From an uncultured Candidatus Saccharibacteria bacterium (GTDB lineage Bacteria; Patescibacteriota; Saccharimonadia; Saccharimonadales; Saccharimonadaceae): a DNA stretch of 55,692 nt. Below, piece after piece: positions 23,796 to 34,692 of the stretch (position 1 is its first letter; each line of letters starts with the position of its first letter). A program made the translations under genes and the position numbers. Location: assembly GCA_947165465.1 (NCBI GenBank), contig CAMVAM010000007.1, positions 1 to 55,692 of the forward strand, in the 5' to 3' direction. The notes under the pieces are model-generated. The model was not told the origin of the DNA. It saw nothing but the letters and a program-made list of their open reading frames with translations, and did not search any database.

Positions 23796-25289
23796 ATGCC
23801 CGAAGAGATGAAGATAAAACAAAAAAATACGGGATCAACGTCTGGAAAGAGAAAAAAGATTACGAAAAAACAGTCTAATGAAAAATTATCTACGACGAAT
23901 AAAAAAATATCTGCCGATACCAAGCAAAATGATCAGAGCCCAGAATTAAAAAGTCAAGAGAAGAAGAGTCCAGAGAATAAAAAAACCATTAATACATCCG
24001 AATCCAAAAATAGCAAAAAGAGTAAAGTTCTCAGGATCGTTATCGCAATCGGAGGTTTGATAATTATTGCTATCGCATGCGGTTTTCTTATTCCGTTTCT
24101 CGTCGATCGTCTGAATATTTCCTCAGATAAGATCTTAGAGAGATTTGCCGAAAAGCATTCGTATGTAGTTGATATTGAAAACTATACTACGGAAACTGAC
24201 CCTAATGGCATCATGGGCAATGAAAACGCCTACATTTCGAAAAGCAGTTGGGGAGACAATAGGCTTGAGAGCATCCCAGAAGGAGTCGCTGGCACTATGG
24301 AAGTATTTCGAAACACAAAAGATGCTGAAATTAGGGAGTGGAAACTTAATTACACAAAAGAAAACTGTAGAAACTATATTACTCCGGAAAAATACGGTGA
24401 AGAACTGTCAGATTATGTTTGTAATGGTCTTAGCTATGGGACGATCTATAGAAACAGCGTTGTCGTCATAAGATTGACGAGGGCGCTGTCTGATGAGCAA
24501 GTTGAAGAGTATAAACACGGTTTTGACGATCTGATTTCTGGTTTCATAATCAATGAGAGTAATACTCCTACCGATGAAAAAGTTGAAGAATTAAAGAAGG
24601 ATATTGAAAAAGATACTGCCGCCTCGTTTGAAGGACAAGTAAAATCATTTGAAGACGATCTGAATAATCTTGCCGACGACTTTGAAAAGCAAATTAAAGC
24701 AGCCACTGAGAGTCTTTCTGATGATGATTATGCCGAACTGAAAGATAGTCTGAATTATGTTAAAACTATCCCTTTTTTCTCTGACAAACTTGATAAATGG
24801 ACAACAAGCGTAAAGAATGTAAAGAATAAAATTACCGAAAAAAAGAATGCCGTAATTGCCAATATTAATAATCGCCTTTCCGCTATTGCTTCTTCGCTTA
24901 GTGAATCTGAATTATCCAAAGTTAAGGAAGATATTAAGAATATCACTGATCCATACTACGATTCATATAAAGAAAAATGGGAATCAAAGATTTCAAGCAT
25001 AGAGACGAGTATTGAACGTAAAAAGCTTGCAGCCAAGAACCGTACTTTTTCGGCGGGAAAATACACTGTTGGCTCGGATATTGAGTCTGGCACCTATGAC
25101 ATAATTGCCGTTCGTGGTAGTGGCAATCTATTTATCTATAATAGTTCTCAGCGTCTTGACGTAAATGAAGTGATGGACGTATATGGACGTTATGGCTTTA
25201 GCACAAAGTACAATAATGAATACCTCGGATATGGATATACAATCGAGATTAGGAGTGATTTAGTTCTCAAATTTGAAGCAAAGAAATAA
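23796..25289 (+). CDS. Membrane-anchored coiled-coil protein, probably horizontally acquired
   Basis: A 497-residue protein not assigned to a named family. Layout: Lys/Ser/Asn-rich cytoplasmic N-terminus (about 1-78), one transmembrane helix (about 79-102: VLRIVIAIGGLIIIAIACGF), an outer domain with a Cys pair, a long coiled-coil stretch (about 240-410) and a C-terminal beta domain (AGKYTVGSDIESGTYDIIAV, GSGNLFIY) of a type that I recall from Firmicutes surface proteins. The open frame extends 50 codons upstream through the promoter; the ATG at 23796 with GGAG 7 nt before is chosen. Codons are clearly more AT-rich (AAA, AAT, ATT, GAA) than in neighbours. It sits just behind the disordered tRNA-Glu locus, a typical landing site for transferred DNA. 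Probably a surface-exposed filament or adhesin-like protein (inference). Confidence 0.75.
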   Translation: MPEEMKIKQKNTGSTSGKRKKITKKQSNEKLSTTNKKISADTKQNDQSPELKSQEKKSPENKKTINTSESKNSKKSKVLRIVIAIGGLIIIAIACGFLIPFLVDRLNISSDKILERFAEKHSYVVDIENYTTETDPNGIMGNENAYISKSSWGDNRLESIPEGVAGTMEVFRNTKDAEIREWKLNYTKENCRNYITPEKYGEELSDYVCNGLSYGTIYRNSVVVIRLTRALSDEQVEEYKHGFDDLISGFIINESNTPTDEKVEELKKDIEKDTAASFEGQVKSFEDDLNNLADDFEKQIKAATESLSDDDYAELKDSLNYVKTIPFFSDKLDKWTTSVKNVKNKITEKKNAVIANINNRLSAIASSLSESELSKVKEDIKNITDPYYDSYKEKWESKISSIETSIERKKLAAKNRTFSAGKYTVGSDIESGTYDIIAVRGSGNLFIYNSSQRLDVNEVMDVYGRYGFSTKYNNEYLGYGYTIEIRSDLVLKFEAKK

Positions 25290-25436
25290 ATTGGATTTTG
25301 ATCTGCTCAGTCGCATAATCAAATAGATTGACAAAATAGTCGGCGATAGTTTTGCCGAGTAAAATATAGCCGAGTGTGCCATTTTCGCATTCTGCTATTT
25401 TTTGCCGAGTAAATGGATAATCGGCAAACTTAAGCT
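25266..25436 (-). pseudogene. Possible remnant of a minus-strand gene
   Basis: Between the coiled-coil gene and its terminator the minus strand holds an open frame of about 57 codons that reads like protein: FADYPFTRQKIAECENGTLG, then YILLGKTIADYFVNLFDYAT and EQIKIQFISLLQI, ending in TGA inside the 3' end of the plus-strand gene. There is no ATG, and a TGA stop lies immediately upstream, so it looks like a decayed or truncated gene rather than an intact one. The repeated motif TTTGCCGAGTAAA in this stretch (twice on the plus strand) comes from this reading frame. Confidence 0.35.
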
Positions 25437-25472
25437 TTTTCTTTCATATCACCATTGACGCCCTATCACAAG

Positions 25473-25509
25473 AAATAAAAAAAGACCCAAAGGGTCTTAT
25501 TTTTATTTC
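25473..25509. terminator. Bidirectional intrinsic terminator
   Basis: Stem AAGACCC / GGGTCTT with loop AAA, with A-run before and ATTTTTATTT after, between the convergent coiled-coil gene and iscU. Confidence 0.85.
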
Positions 25510-25901
25510 TTTTGTTCCCGATAATTCTTAATCGCATCCGCAAGTGCCTCATGCCCAAGCACGGAACAATGGAATTTGTGTTTCGGTAAATTCCCGAGAT
25601 AATTATCAATGTCTTTCGCCGAAATATTCAACGCCTCATCTAGAGTCTTTCCCTTAGCTAGCTCAGACAACGCCGAAGTCGAAGCAATCGCCGAAGCGCA
25701 GCCATAAGTCTTCCAGCGAAGATCTACAATCCGGTCATCTTTCACCTTGATATACATTTTCATTTGGTCACCACAAATCGGGTTCCCCACAATCCCGGTT
25801 GCATCAAAATCAAATTTCGATTCGTCGCCAAACAAGAAATTCCTAGGATTTAAGAAATGCTCTTTGACTTTTTCCGGATAGACCCAGTCTTCACCTTCCA
25901 T
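25503..25901 (-). CDS. iscU: Iron-sulfur cluster scaffold, IscU/NifU-N type
   Basis: Scaffold on which Fe-S clusters are assembled with sulfur from the adjacent cysteine desulfurase. The 132 residues have the three ligand cysteines: NPICGDQ (Cys about 43, with Asp 45), YGCASAIASTSAL (about 68) and HKFHCSVLG (about 112). The C-terminal NifU extension is absent. The start codon overlaps the desulfurase stop as TAATG, so translation is coupled. This pair is the only visible Fe-S system here; no isc regulator or chaperones adjoin. Confidence 0.92.
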   Translation of the reverse strand: MEGEDWVYPEKVKEHFLNPRNFLFGDESKFDFDATGIVGNPICGDQMKMYIKVKDDRIVDLRWKTYGCASAIASTSALSELAKGKTLDEALNISAKDIDNYLGNLPKHKFHCSVLGHEALADAIKNYREQKK

Positions 25902-26980
25902 TATTTTATTTTCCTTTCTATAGTGCTAATTTTTTGTAGACGCTCGATAATGCCCGGCAGCACCGCCATCACTTTCTCGACGTCCTCCTTTGTATTATCA
26001 AGTCCAAACGAAAAACGAATTGAAGAATGCGCCACTTCGGCATCACCGGTTTTTGCCATCAAGACGTGACTCGGCTTAATATCGCCAGAAGCGCAAGCAG
26101 AACCGGTAGAAACAATTATTCCTTCAGCATCTAAATAAAGCTGGATAGATTCGCCCTCAGCAGCTTCAAATGAAACATTCAAAATATTTGGAAGCGATTT
26201 CTCACCATCAAGTTCGGTATTTAAACTACTCCCCGGAACTTCTTTTAGAATCCGGCTAGCAAGTTCATCGCGAAGAGCGCGAACCTTGGTGTCGTAAATC
26301 TCCCAAGTCTTATGGTCTAAAACATATTTCAGCGCAGCGCCAAACCCGGCAATCCCCACTGTATTATAAGTACTGCCACGGCGATGTTTTTCCTGGCTAC
26401 CGCCAATAATGAGCGGTTCAAACGGTACACCTTTCCTAATATACAGTGCGCCCACGCCAATCGGCCCACCAATTTTGTGTGCACTAAAAGTTGCATAATC
26501 TAAATCTAGCGCCTTCACGTCTAGAGGAAGTTTACCCAGAGTCTGAGTGAGGTCGGAATGCACAAACCCACCTTCTTTGTGGGCTTTCTTTGCGATATCT
26601 TTTATAGGCAAAATCTCGCCAATCTCATTATTTGCGAGCATATAAGAATAAAGCACCGGCTTTTCGTCCCCACCTAATACCTTCGCAGTTTCAATCACGG
26701 AATGATGCTCAAGTGGTGAAGTAATAATCTTGTGCCCTTCAAAAGTTCGGATTACGGTATTATTAGATTCCGAAGCACCGGAAGTAAAGATAATCTCATC
26801 AGGCTCAGCATTAATCAGTTTAGCTAAAAGCTTCCTAGCCTCCTCGATTTTATTCATCGAAAGATGGCCAGGGGTATGAAGAGCAGACGCATTGGCGAAG
26901 TATTTTTCTTCGGCCTCGTGCATCGCCTTAATCACCTCCGGAAGAAGTGGGCTAGTGGCAGCATAATCTAGATAGACCAT
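25901..26980 (-). CDS. iscS: Cysteine desulfurase (NifS/IscS family)
   Basis: PLP enzyme taking sulfur from cysteine for Fe-S clusters and possibly tRNA thiolation. The 359 residues show the N-terminal YLDYAATSPLLP, GASESNN, the PLP-binding histidine EHHSV, the Lys of SAHKIGGPIG (about 169), the RRGSTYN loop and the active-site Cys in STGSACASGD (about 296). Group I (IscS/NifS) loop rather than SufS. The ATG lies 9 nt after TATAAT with AAGAGGA between, so the leader is minimal. First gene of the two-gene unit with iscU. Symbol could equally be nifS. Confidence 0.93.
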   Translation of the reverse strand: MVYLDYAATSPLLPEVIKAMHEAEEKYFANASALHTPGHLSMNKIEEARKLLAKLINAEPDEIIFTSGASESNNTVIRTFEGHKIITSPLEHHSVIETAKVLGGDEKPVLYSYMLANNEIGEILPIKDIAKKAHKEGGFVHSDLTQTLGKLPLDVKALDLDYATFSAHKIGGPIGVGALYIRKGVPFEPLIIGGSQEKHRRGSTYNTVGIAGFGAALKYVLDHKTWEIYDTKVRALRDELASRILKEVPGSSLNTELDGEKSLPNILNVSFEAAEGESIQLYLDAEGIIVSTGSACASGDIKPSHVLMAKTGDAEVAHSSIRFSFGLDNTKEDVEKVMAVLPGIIERLQKISTIERKIK

Positions 26981-27097
26981 TATCCTCTTATTATATCACA
27001 GTGTCACCCTATCCCCCATCTTTCCCAGACGCAAATTTATGTTATAATATATAATATATGCCCTAAAAAGCAAATAATGTACATTAGGAGGTTTATC

Positions 27098-27742
27098 ATG
27101 AACAAAACTATCTGTCCGAAAGTACGCGCATATATCGAGAAAGAAATCTTTCCCCGCTACGAGAAGCTTCCTGGCCACTCGCTCGACCACATCAAGAACG
27201 TCATCGAGCGCAGCCTCCGGATAGCTGAAGGTCTCGACGATATCGACATCACGATGGTCTACGTCATCGCGGCTTATCACGACCTCGGTCGTGAAATCGC
27301 CAATAAGACCCACCACGAGTGGTCCGCTTATCTACTCAACCGCGACGAGACGCTGAAGAAACTCTTTCTCCCAGAAGAAATCAAAATCATGGCTGAAGCC
27401 GTGGAAGATCATCGCGCTTCTTCGGAGCGCCCGGAACCACGCAACATCTACGGCAAGATTGTTTCTTCCGCTGATCGCTCATACTGTGTCGACGAAATCC
27501 TGGCCCGCGCCTACGATTACAACAAGACGCTTCACCCGGATTACACGGAAGACCAGCTCATAGAAGCCGTACGTCGGATTCTCCGCCGGAAATATTCCCC
27601 GGACGGCTACGCCGCCACCAAGATTTATTTCTTGAAGGACGAATACACCAAGTTTCTGGAAGAAGTCGAGCGCCTCACCCGCGACCCCGAAGAGTTCAAG
27701 AAAACCCAGCAAGAGTTCAACCGCAAACGCGGTATCTACTAA
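27098..27742 (+). CDS. HD-domain phosphohydrolase
   Basis: A 214-residue metal-dependent hydrolase of the HD superfamily. Seen: His in GHSLDHIKNVI (about residue 28), the HD pair in AAYHDLGREIA, His in VEDHRAS and Asp in VSSADRSYC. The substrate (nucleotide or cyclic nucleotide) cannot be told. The start at 27098 has AGGAGG at 7 nt; an in-frame ATG 7 codons upstream has none. Codon choice is richer in C and G at third positions than in its neighbours and it has a strong Shine-Dalgarno, hints of separate origin. A single-gene unit between two minus-strand operons. Confidence 0.82.
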   Translation: MNKTICPKVRAYIEKEIFPRYEKLPGHSLDHIKNVIERSLRIAEGLDDIDITMVYVIAAYHDLGREIANKTHHEWSAYLLNRDETLKKLFLPEEIKIMAEAVEDHRASSERPEPRNIYGKIVSSADRSYCVDEILARAYDYNKTLHPDYTEDQLIEAVRRILRRKYSPDGYAATKIYFLKDEYTKFLEEVERLTRDPEEFKKTQQEFNRKRGIY

Positions 27743-27744
27743 AC

Positions 27745-27772
27745 AAAAACTCCCGCCGAGGCGGGAGCTTTT
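27745..27772. terminator. Bidirectional intrinsic terminator
   Basis: Stem CTCCCGCC / GGCGGGAG with a 2-nt apex, A-run before and CTTTT after; between convergent HD gene and ligA. Confidence 0.85.
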
Positions 27773-30849
<3,077 letters not shown>

Positions 30850-30869
<20 letters not shown>

Positions 30870-31728
30870 GTTCCAACCTCTCAATTCTCTTCTCAATCGG
30901 CGGGTGCGTACTGAATAGATTACTTAGGAACCCTTTGCGAAGCGGATTATTAATATACATCGCTTCGGTTGCCGTATTCTGCTGCTTCATTGGTTGAGAA
31001 TGAGATTGGAGTTTCTTTAGCGCATTAATCATCCCTTCTGGATAACGTGTGATATTTACAGCCGATGCATCAGCAAGATATTCCCGTTCACGCGATACCG
31101 CCATCTGCGCAATCGCAGCAAGGATTGGCGACAGAATCGCAACGGCAAGAAGAAGTACATATCCCACCGGACTACCTTCATTGTCGCGCCTGCGGTTTCC
31201 ATAGAACATCATCCTCATGGCAATATCGGAAACTAGGCCCACTACGCAGGTTAGACCAAACACAATCATCGACACGCGAATATCATAATTCTTTACGTGT
31301 GACATTTCGTGCGCCATCACTGCGGTGAGTTCTTTATCATCCATAATATCGATGAGGCCAGTCGTCGCTGCTACCATCGCGTGTTGAGGATCCCGACCGG
31401 TCGCAAATGCATTTGGTGCCGGGTCATCAATCAAATAGACCTTCGGCATTGGCAAGCCCGTCGTGATACTCAAATTTTCTACTGCATTATAAAGTCTCGG
31501 ATTATCTTTCTTCTCGATTTCTTTTGCTCCGCTCATCACCATTGCAGCTTTTCCGGCGATGAAATATTGAATGAGAGCATAAATGATTGCCACAATCAGA
31601 ACACCCACCATAATCCAAACGTCACCATAAAAATATGCAAAAATTCCGGCAATCGCCGCAATCATCACCACGAAACTAAACATTATAATAATAGTTCGTC
31701 TTTTGTTCTGTGCAATCTGTTTATACAT
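30850..31728 (-). CDS. htpX: HtpX-type membrane zinc metalloprotease
   Basis: Membrane-protein quality-control protease, M48 family, 292 residues. Two N-terminal transmembrane helices (about 13-33 and 36-57), zinc site HEMSH (about 140-144) with the third ligand in EREYLADASA, two more helices, and the C-terminal STHPPIEKRIERL. The frame is open 14 codons further upstream, but that part is the lemA-htpX hairpin; MYKQIAQNKRR is the family N-terminus with AAAGAAA before it. Directly downstream of lemA, a frequent pairing. Confidence 0.93.
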
Positions 31729-31740
31729 TTTCTTTAAAGG

Positions 31741-31768
31741 GCTACACCCCGCGATTGCGGAGTGTAGC
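31741..31768 (-). terminator. Intergenic hairpin between lemA and htpX
   Basis: 12-bp stem (GCTACACTCCGC / GCGGGGTGTAGC on the minus strand, one G-T wobble) with loop AATC. No proper T-run follows, so it is more likely a partial attenuator or a processing/stability element setting the lemA to htpX ratio than a full terminator. Confidence 0.5.
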
Positions 31769-31777
31769 AAAGCTTAA

Positions 31778-32356
31778 TTAGAATTTTACATCTGGAGCTT
31801 TTTCAATTTTAGCTTGCTCAGCTTCAGTGACTTCAAAGTAATCACGCTTCTTGAAGTGACCAAACATGCTGTTTACAACATTTGCTGGGAAAGTCTTAAT
31901 CTTGGTGTTAAGTTCCTTAGCACCGGCATTGTAAAAACGACGAGCAGCTTGAATTTTGTCCTCGCAGTCTTGAAGTTGACCTTGGAGAGTTTGGAAATTC
32001 GTATTAGCTTTGAGTTCTGGGTAAGCTTCGGCGATTGCGAAGAGACGACCAAGAGCACCTTGCATAGCATTTTCTGCTTCAGCAGCTTGCTTCACGGTCT
32101 TTGCGCCCATTGCAGCAGTACGAGCTTCAGTCACCATCTTGAAGGTTTCGTTCTCGTGCTTGGCATAGCCTTTTACGGTCTCAACCACATTCGGGATGAG
32201 ATCTGCACGATACTTGAGCTGCACAGTGATGTCAGACCAAGCTTCGTTTACGCGCTCGTTGAGCCCAACTAAGCTGTTGTAAATCGCTACAATCGTACCA
32301 ACGACGATTAGTAGAATTGCGACTACAACAATTACTACTATTAATACTGGATTCAT
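31778..32356 (-). CDS. lemA: LemA family protein
   Basis: A 192-residue membrane-anchored helical protein: an N-terminal transmembrane helix (about 3-25) and the LemA pattern YNSLVGLNERVNEAWSDI, QLKYRADLIPNVVETVKGYA, HENETF, AYPELKANTNFQTLQ, ARRFYNAGAKELNTKI. Function is not settled; it commonly lies next to HtpX-like proteases, as here. A GTG two codons upstream abuts AAGGAG, whereas the ATG at 32356 is 7 nt from it, so the ATG is taken. Confidence 0.92.
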   Translation of the reverse strand: MNPVLIVVIVVVAILLIVVGTIVAIYNSLVGLNERVNEAWSDITVQLKYRADLIPNVVETVKGYAKHENETFKMVTEARTAAMGAKTVKQAAEAENAMQGALGRLFAIAEAYPELKANTNFQTLQGQLQDCEDKIQAARRFYNAGAKELNTKIKTFPANVVNSMFGHFKKRDYFEVTEAEQAKIEKAPDVKF

Positions 32357-32422
32357 TTCCACTCCTTATATTATATATATAATCATTATAGCACAAAAAG
32401 CCGACGTTTTTTAGCTAAAAAA

Positions 32423-33076
32423 CTAGTCGTTTGACACCTCTGGCGCAACCTCATTCGCCGGGTGCACCATCGTAAATTTCACCTTACCGGAATAACTTCC
32501 GGAAGCTTGCCCTTTACCAATATTTACCGCAAAACTCGAAAAGAATCCGGCCATAGAATCCGGAGTTGTACTAGCATTATAAGAAACCACTTTTGTATAT
32601 TGCCCAGGAACCACTTTGTAATTATTGTAGCCGTTTTCAATTCCCATATTTGACGGATTATAAGAATCCAAGTCTTTTTCAAGCTTCAAAGACCAGTTCG
32701 AAACATATTCATCCACGCCAGTCCCGGTCGCAATCGATTGCCCACCGGAATGCACCATACTTGTATTCCCATGGGTATCACCAGAATAGCCAATTGCATA
32801 GATCGAGAACCCAGCCGCGTCATTACAAACCGCCGAAACCTTTGTTTTTCCAATCCCATCATGATATGAGCCGGTCTCAAAAGCATAAAGATGCGTCGTC
32901 ACAGGCGTTGTCGACATTGTACAGGCCGCCGTCACATAGACAGACGCCTCTTTTGATTCAGCACTCGCAAAACTCGTATTAATTAGCGCCACAAACGCAA
33001 AAATCGTAATAAAAAGCAGCAGTAGTACAAATCCAAAACAAGAACCAATTGTTTTTGTTTTTGTATGACCTTTCAT
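32423..33076 (-). CDS. Secreted or membrane-anchored surface protein
   Basis: A 217-residue protein with an N-terminal hydrophobic segment (about 12-35, ending NTSFASAES, a possible signal-peptidase site) and one beta-rich domain. The pattern CNDAAGFSIYAIG, W.LKLEK and ASGSYSGKVKFTMVHP matches in outline the secreted proteins at 41068 and 39581 (AGFS/SGYT, W-aromatic, then SG.Y....F.V), so the three share a domain. Two cysteines (about 48 and 81) could pair. Of two possible ATGs the second (33076) lies 7 nt after TATAAT and is taken. Function unknown. Confidence 0.72.
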   Translation of the reverse strand: MKGHTKTKTIGSCFGFVLLLLFITIFAFVALINTSFASAESKEASVYVTAACTMSTTPVTTHLYAFETGSYHDGIGKTKVSAVCNDAAGFSIYAIGYSGDTHGNTSMVHSGGQSIATGTGVDEYVSNWSLKLEKDLDSYNPSNMGIENGYNNYKVVPGQYTKVVSYNASTTPDSMAGFFSSFAVNIGKGQASGSYSGKVKFTMVHPANEVAPEVSND

Positions 33077-33083
33077 ATTCATT

Positions 33084-33089
33084 ATTATA
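33084..33089 (-). promoter_or_regulatory. -10 box of surface protein gene, leaderless
   Basis: TATAAT on the minus strand; an ATG 1 nt after it is too close to be used, the next ATG is at 7 nt. Confidence 0.55.
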
Positions 33090-33126
33090 TCATGCTTTTG
33101 TTATTCTTAAAAAAGCAAGGGGTAAA

Positions 33127-33152
33127 AAGTCCCCACGTTTTTGTGGGGACTT
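33127..33152 (-). terminator. Intrinsic terminator of the orphan gene
   Basis: Stem AAGTCCCCAC / GTGGGGACTT with 6-nt loop; the minus strand continues into TTTTTACC. Confidence 0.87.
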
Positions 33153-33159
33153 CTTGGTT

Positions 33160-34458
33160 TTACAAAGAAACGCGAATATCGCACACCATAACATCACGAT
33201 CGTAAAATGAACCTCGGTCATAGTAGACAATTACAGTTTCGTCATCTCTTTTAACGAGATACTTACCGTATTCATCTTTAACTATCGTAATGTCTTTCGG
33301 AAGCCGAACGTTAAAGAAGTAATAATTTGCTTCACCAAGCACCTTTATGCCAAGCTTCTTATAAATCTCAAACAAGTATTCTTCTTTGTCATACTTCTTC
33401 GAATACTCAGCCGGTACCGGACCTCCGTAAAAAACCGGCAAGCACGTCTTTCGGTCGGTGCTGTCGTGTATTGCCTTTGAACTTCTGTCAATCGCTTCGT
33501 CACTACTCATACCGCCCATAATACCAAGGAGTGTCGCCATACCGGCAAACATGGTATCCCCGTTATCGGGTGCAGGAACACTGTTTTTCTTGCGAAGATA
33601 TTCTTTGTAATGACGCTTAAAACCATATTCGTATTCACAGGAATCCTTACTGTATAAAGAGAAAAAGTATTCGATTCTCTCTTCATTCAGCGGTATAAGG
33701 TGTGCTCTGTTACCGGCAACAACCATAACAGCTTGCCAAACCTTCAGGATTCCGCGATCTTGGACAGGCACTTCCGTTTCAAGCGCCGCCTCAGTAAAAC
33801 ATTGAACGCTTTCGATGTCATCATTCAAAACATCAACGAGAAAATCGCTCGTTAGTATTTCTTCAGGAATGTCCTCCATCACAGGAGTATCATTGCTAGT
33901 GCAAAGTGCATGATAATACTCCTCCGTGCGATACTCGTCCGGGGTAATTTCAAGAAAACGGTTAGCCCCATTTCTTTTGGATGCAAAGCATCTTGCACCT
34001 AGGATATACATTTCCTGAGTCAGGAGCTCCGGCTTTCTTCTTTTTACAGAATAAAACCAGTCGTCACATTCGTCGCGTCGCTCGCAATATCTCATATTGA
34101 CAGCCCTGAGCATTGCGCACATTACCAGCTCTTCATCAATGATTGCTTCATCCATCCATTCAAAAATGTTTTTCTCAAAAAACAATGAATAGTAATTGAT
34201 CGCAATCAAATCCTTGAAGAATTGCTTATTAAACTGCTTTGGGTGAGACACAACATACGCAATGTAGTCGTCATGACAGCCAGTTAAGTGCTGTCTGAGA
34301 TACTCAAACCTTTCACTTTTCGGGATATTCGCTATGGATATATCAGACTTATAATACTTATACTCCGTGTTTCCCTGCGTGTACCCCCTCTCCTGAAACT
34401 GTCTGGCTAATCTTTTGTAAGCCGGCATCTCTGTAATTACGCTTGCTATGAAAGCCAA
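33160..34458 (-). CDS. Orphan protein of unknown function next to tRNA-Gly
   Basis: About 432 residues, no recognised family. The first 10 residues are hydrophobic (LAFIASVIT), the middle is helical and acidic with repeated aromatic/leucine patterns (FFKDLIAINYYSLFFEKNIF, FEWMDEAIIDEELVMCAML), suggesting an alpha-solenoid. A low-complexity Gly/Met stretch GMATLLGIMGGMSSDEA (about 310) precedes a C-terminal beta-rich domain (YFFNVRLPKDITIVKDEYGK, VIVYYDRGSFYDRD). Nine or so cysteines, unusual here. The most likely start is TTG at 34458, 5 nt from AGGAAGGTGA; a GTG three codons earlier overlaps that site. It is the only gene between the tRNA-Gly repeat array and a strong terminator, and looks like accessory cargo. 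Confidence 0.65.
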   Translation of the reverse strand: MAFIASVITEMPAYKRLARQFQERGYTQGNTEYKYYKSDISIANIPKSERFEYLRQHLTGCHDDYIAYVVSHPKQFNKQFFKDLIAINYYSLFFEKNIFEWMDEAIIDEELVMCAMLRAVNMRYCERRDECDDWFYSVKRRKPELLTQEMYILGARCFASKRNGANRFLEITPDEYRTEEYYHALCTSNDTPVMEDIPEEILTSDFLVDVLNDDIESVQCFTEAALETEVPVQDRGILKVWQAVMVVAGNRAHLIPLNEERIEYFFSLYSKDSCEYEYGFKRHYKEYLRKKNSVPAPDNGDTMFAGMATLLGIMGGMSSDEAIDRSSKAIHDSTDRKTCLPVFYGGPVPAEYSKKYDKEEYLFEIYKKLGIKVLGEANYYFFNVRLPKDITIVKDEYGKYLVKRDDETVIVYYDRGSFYDRDVMVCDIRVSL

Positions 34459-34560
34459 TACAATCACCTTCCTTTGTAAATAAAGAATTAATCTACCAGA
34501 TATACAATCTCCTTATAATAATAACATAAAAAGTTTAAAAAGTCAATATTATAGATACAC

Positions 34561-34657
34561 AAAAATGGTGCGAATGAAGAGACTCTAACTCTCATTGGCG
34601 CAGCCCGAGAGTTAGCGGACAATAAAAAATGGTGCGAATGAAGAGACTCTAACTCTC
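34561..34657 (-). repeat. Two extra copies of the tRNA-Gly 3' end, CRISPR-like spacing
   Basis: The 33 bp from tRNA-Gly position 49 (T-stem) through CCA plus five T's (34688-34720 in and behind the tRNA) recur exactly at 34625-34657 and 34561-34593. The stretches between are 31 bp (34594-34624) and 30 bp (34658-34687) and differ, but both contain CCGAGAGTT on the plus strand. Read on the tRNA strand, each extra copy is preceded by the inverted complement of the T-arm (AACTCTC before GAGAGTT), forming an 8-9 bp hairpin. In the copy next to the tRNA an outer stem GTGCGA/TCGCAC also closes, making a minihelix ending in CCA. Confidence 0.85.
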
Positions 34658-34692
34658 GCACCGGAGGTCCGAGAGTTCCTGTCGCACAAAAA

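Noticed and set aside
25340-25410. Short direct repeat TTTGCCGAGTAAA as a mobile-element end
   Set aside because: The two copies are explained by similar codons in the decayed minus-strand frame; no flanking duplication or transposase is visible.
31729-31770. 14-codon N-terminal extension of HtpX
   Set aside because: It translates the lemA-htpX hairpin; the family N-terminus begins at 31728.
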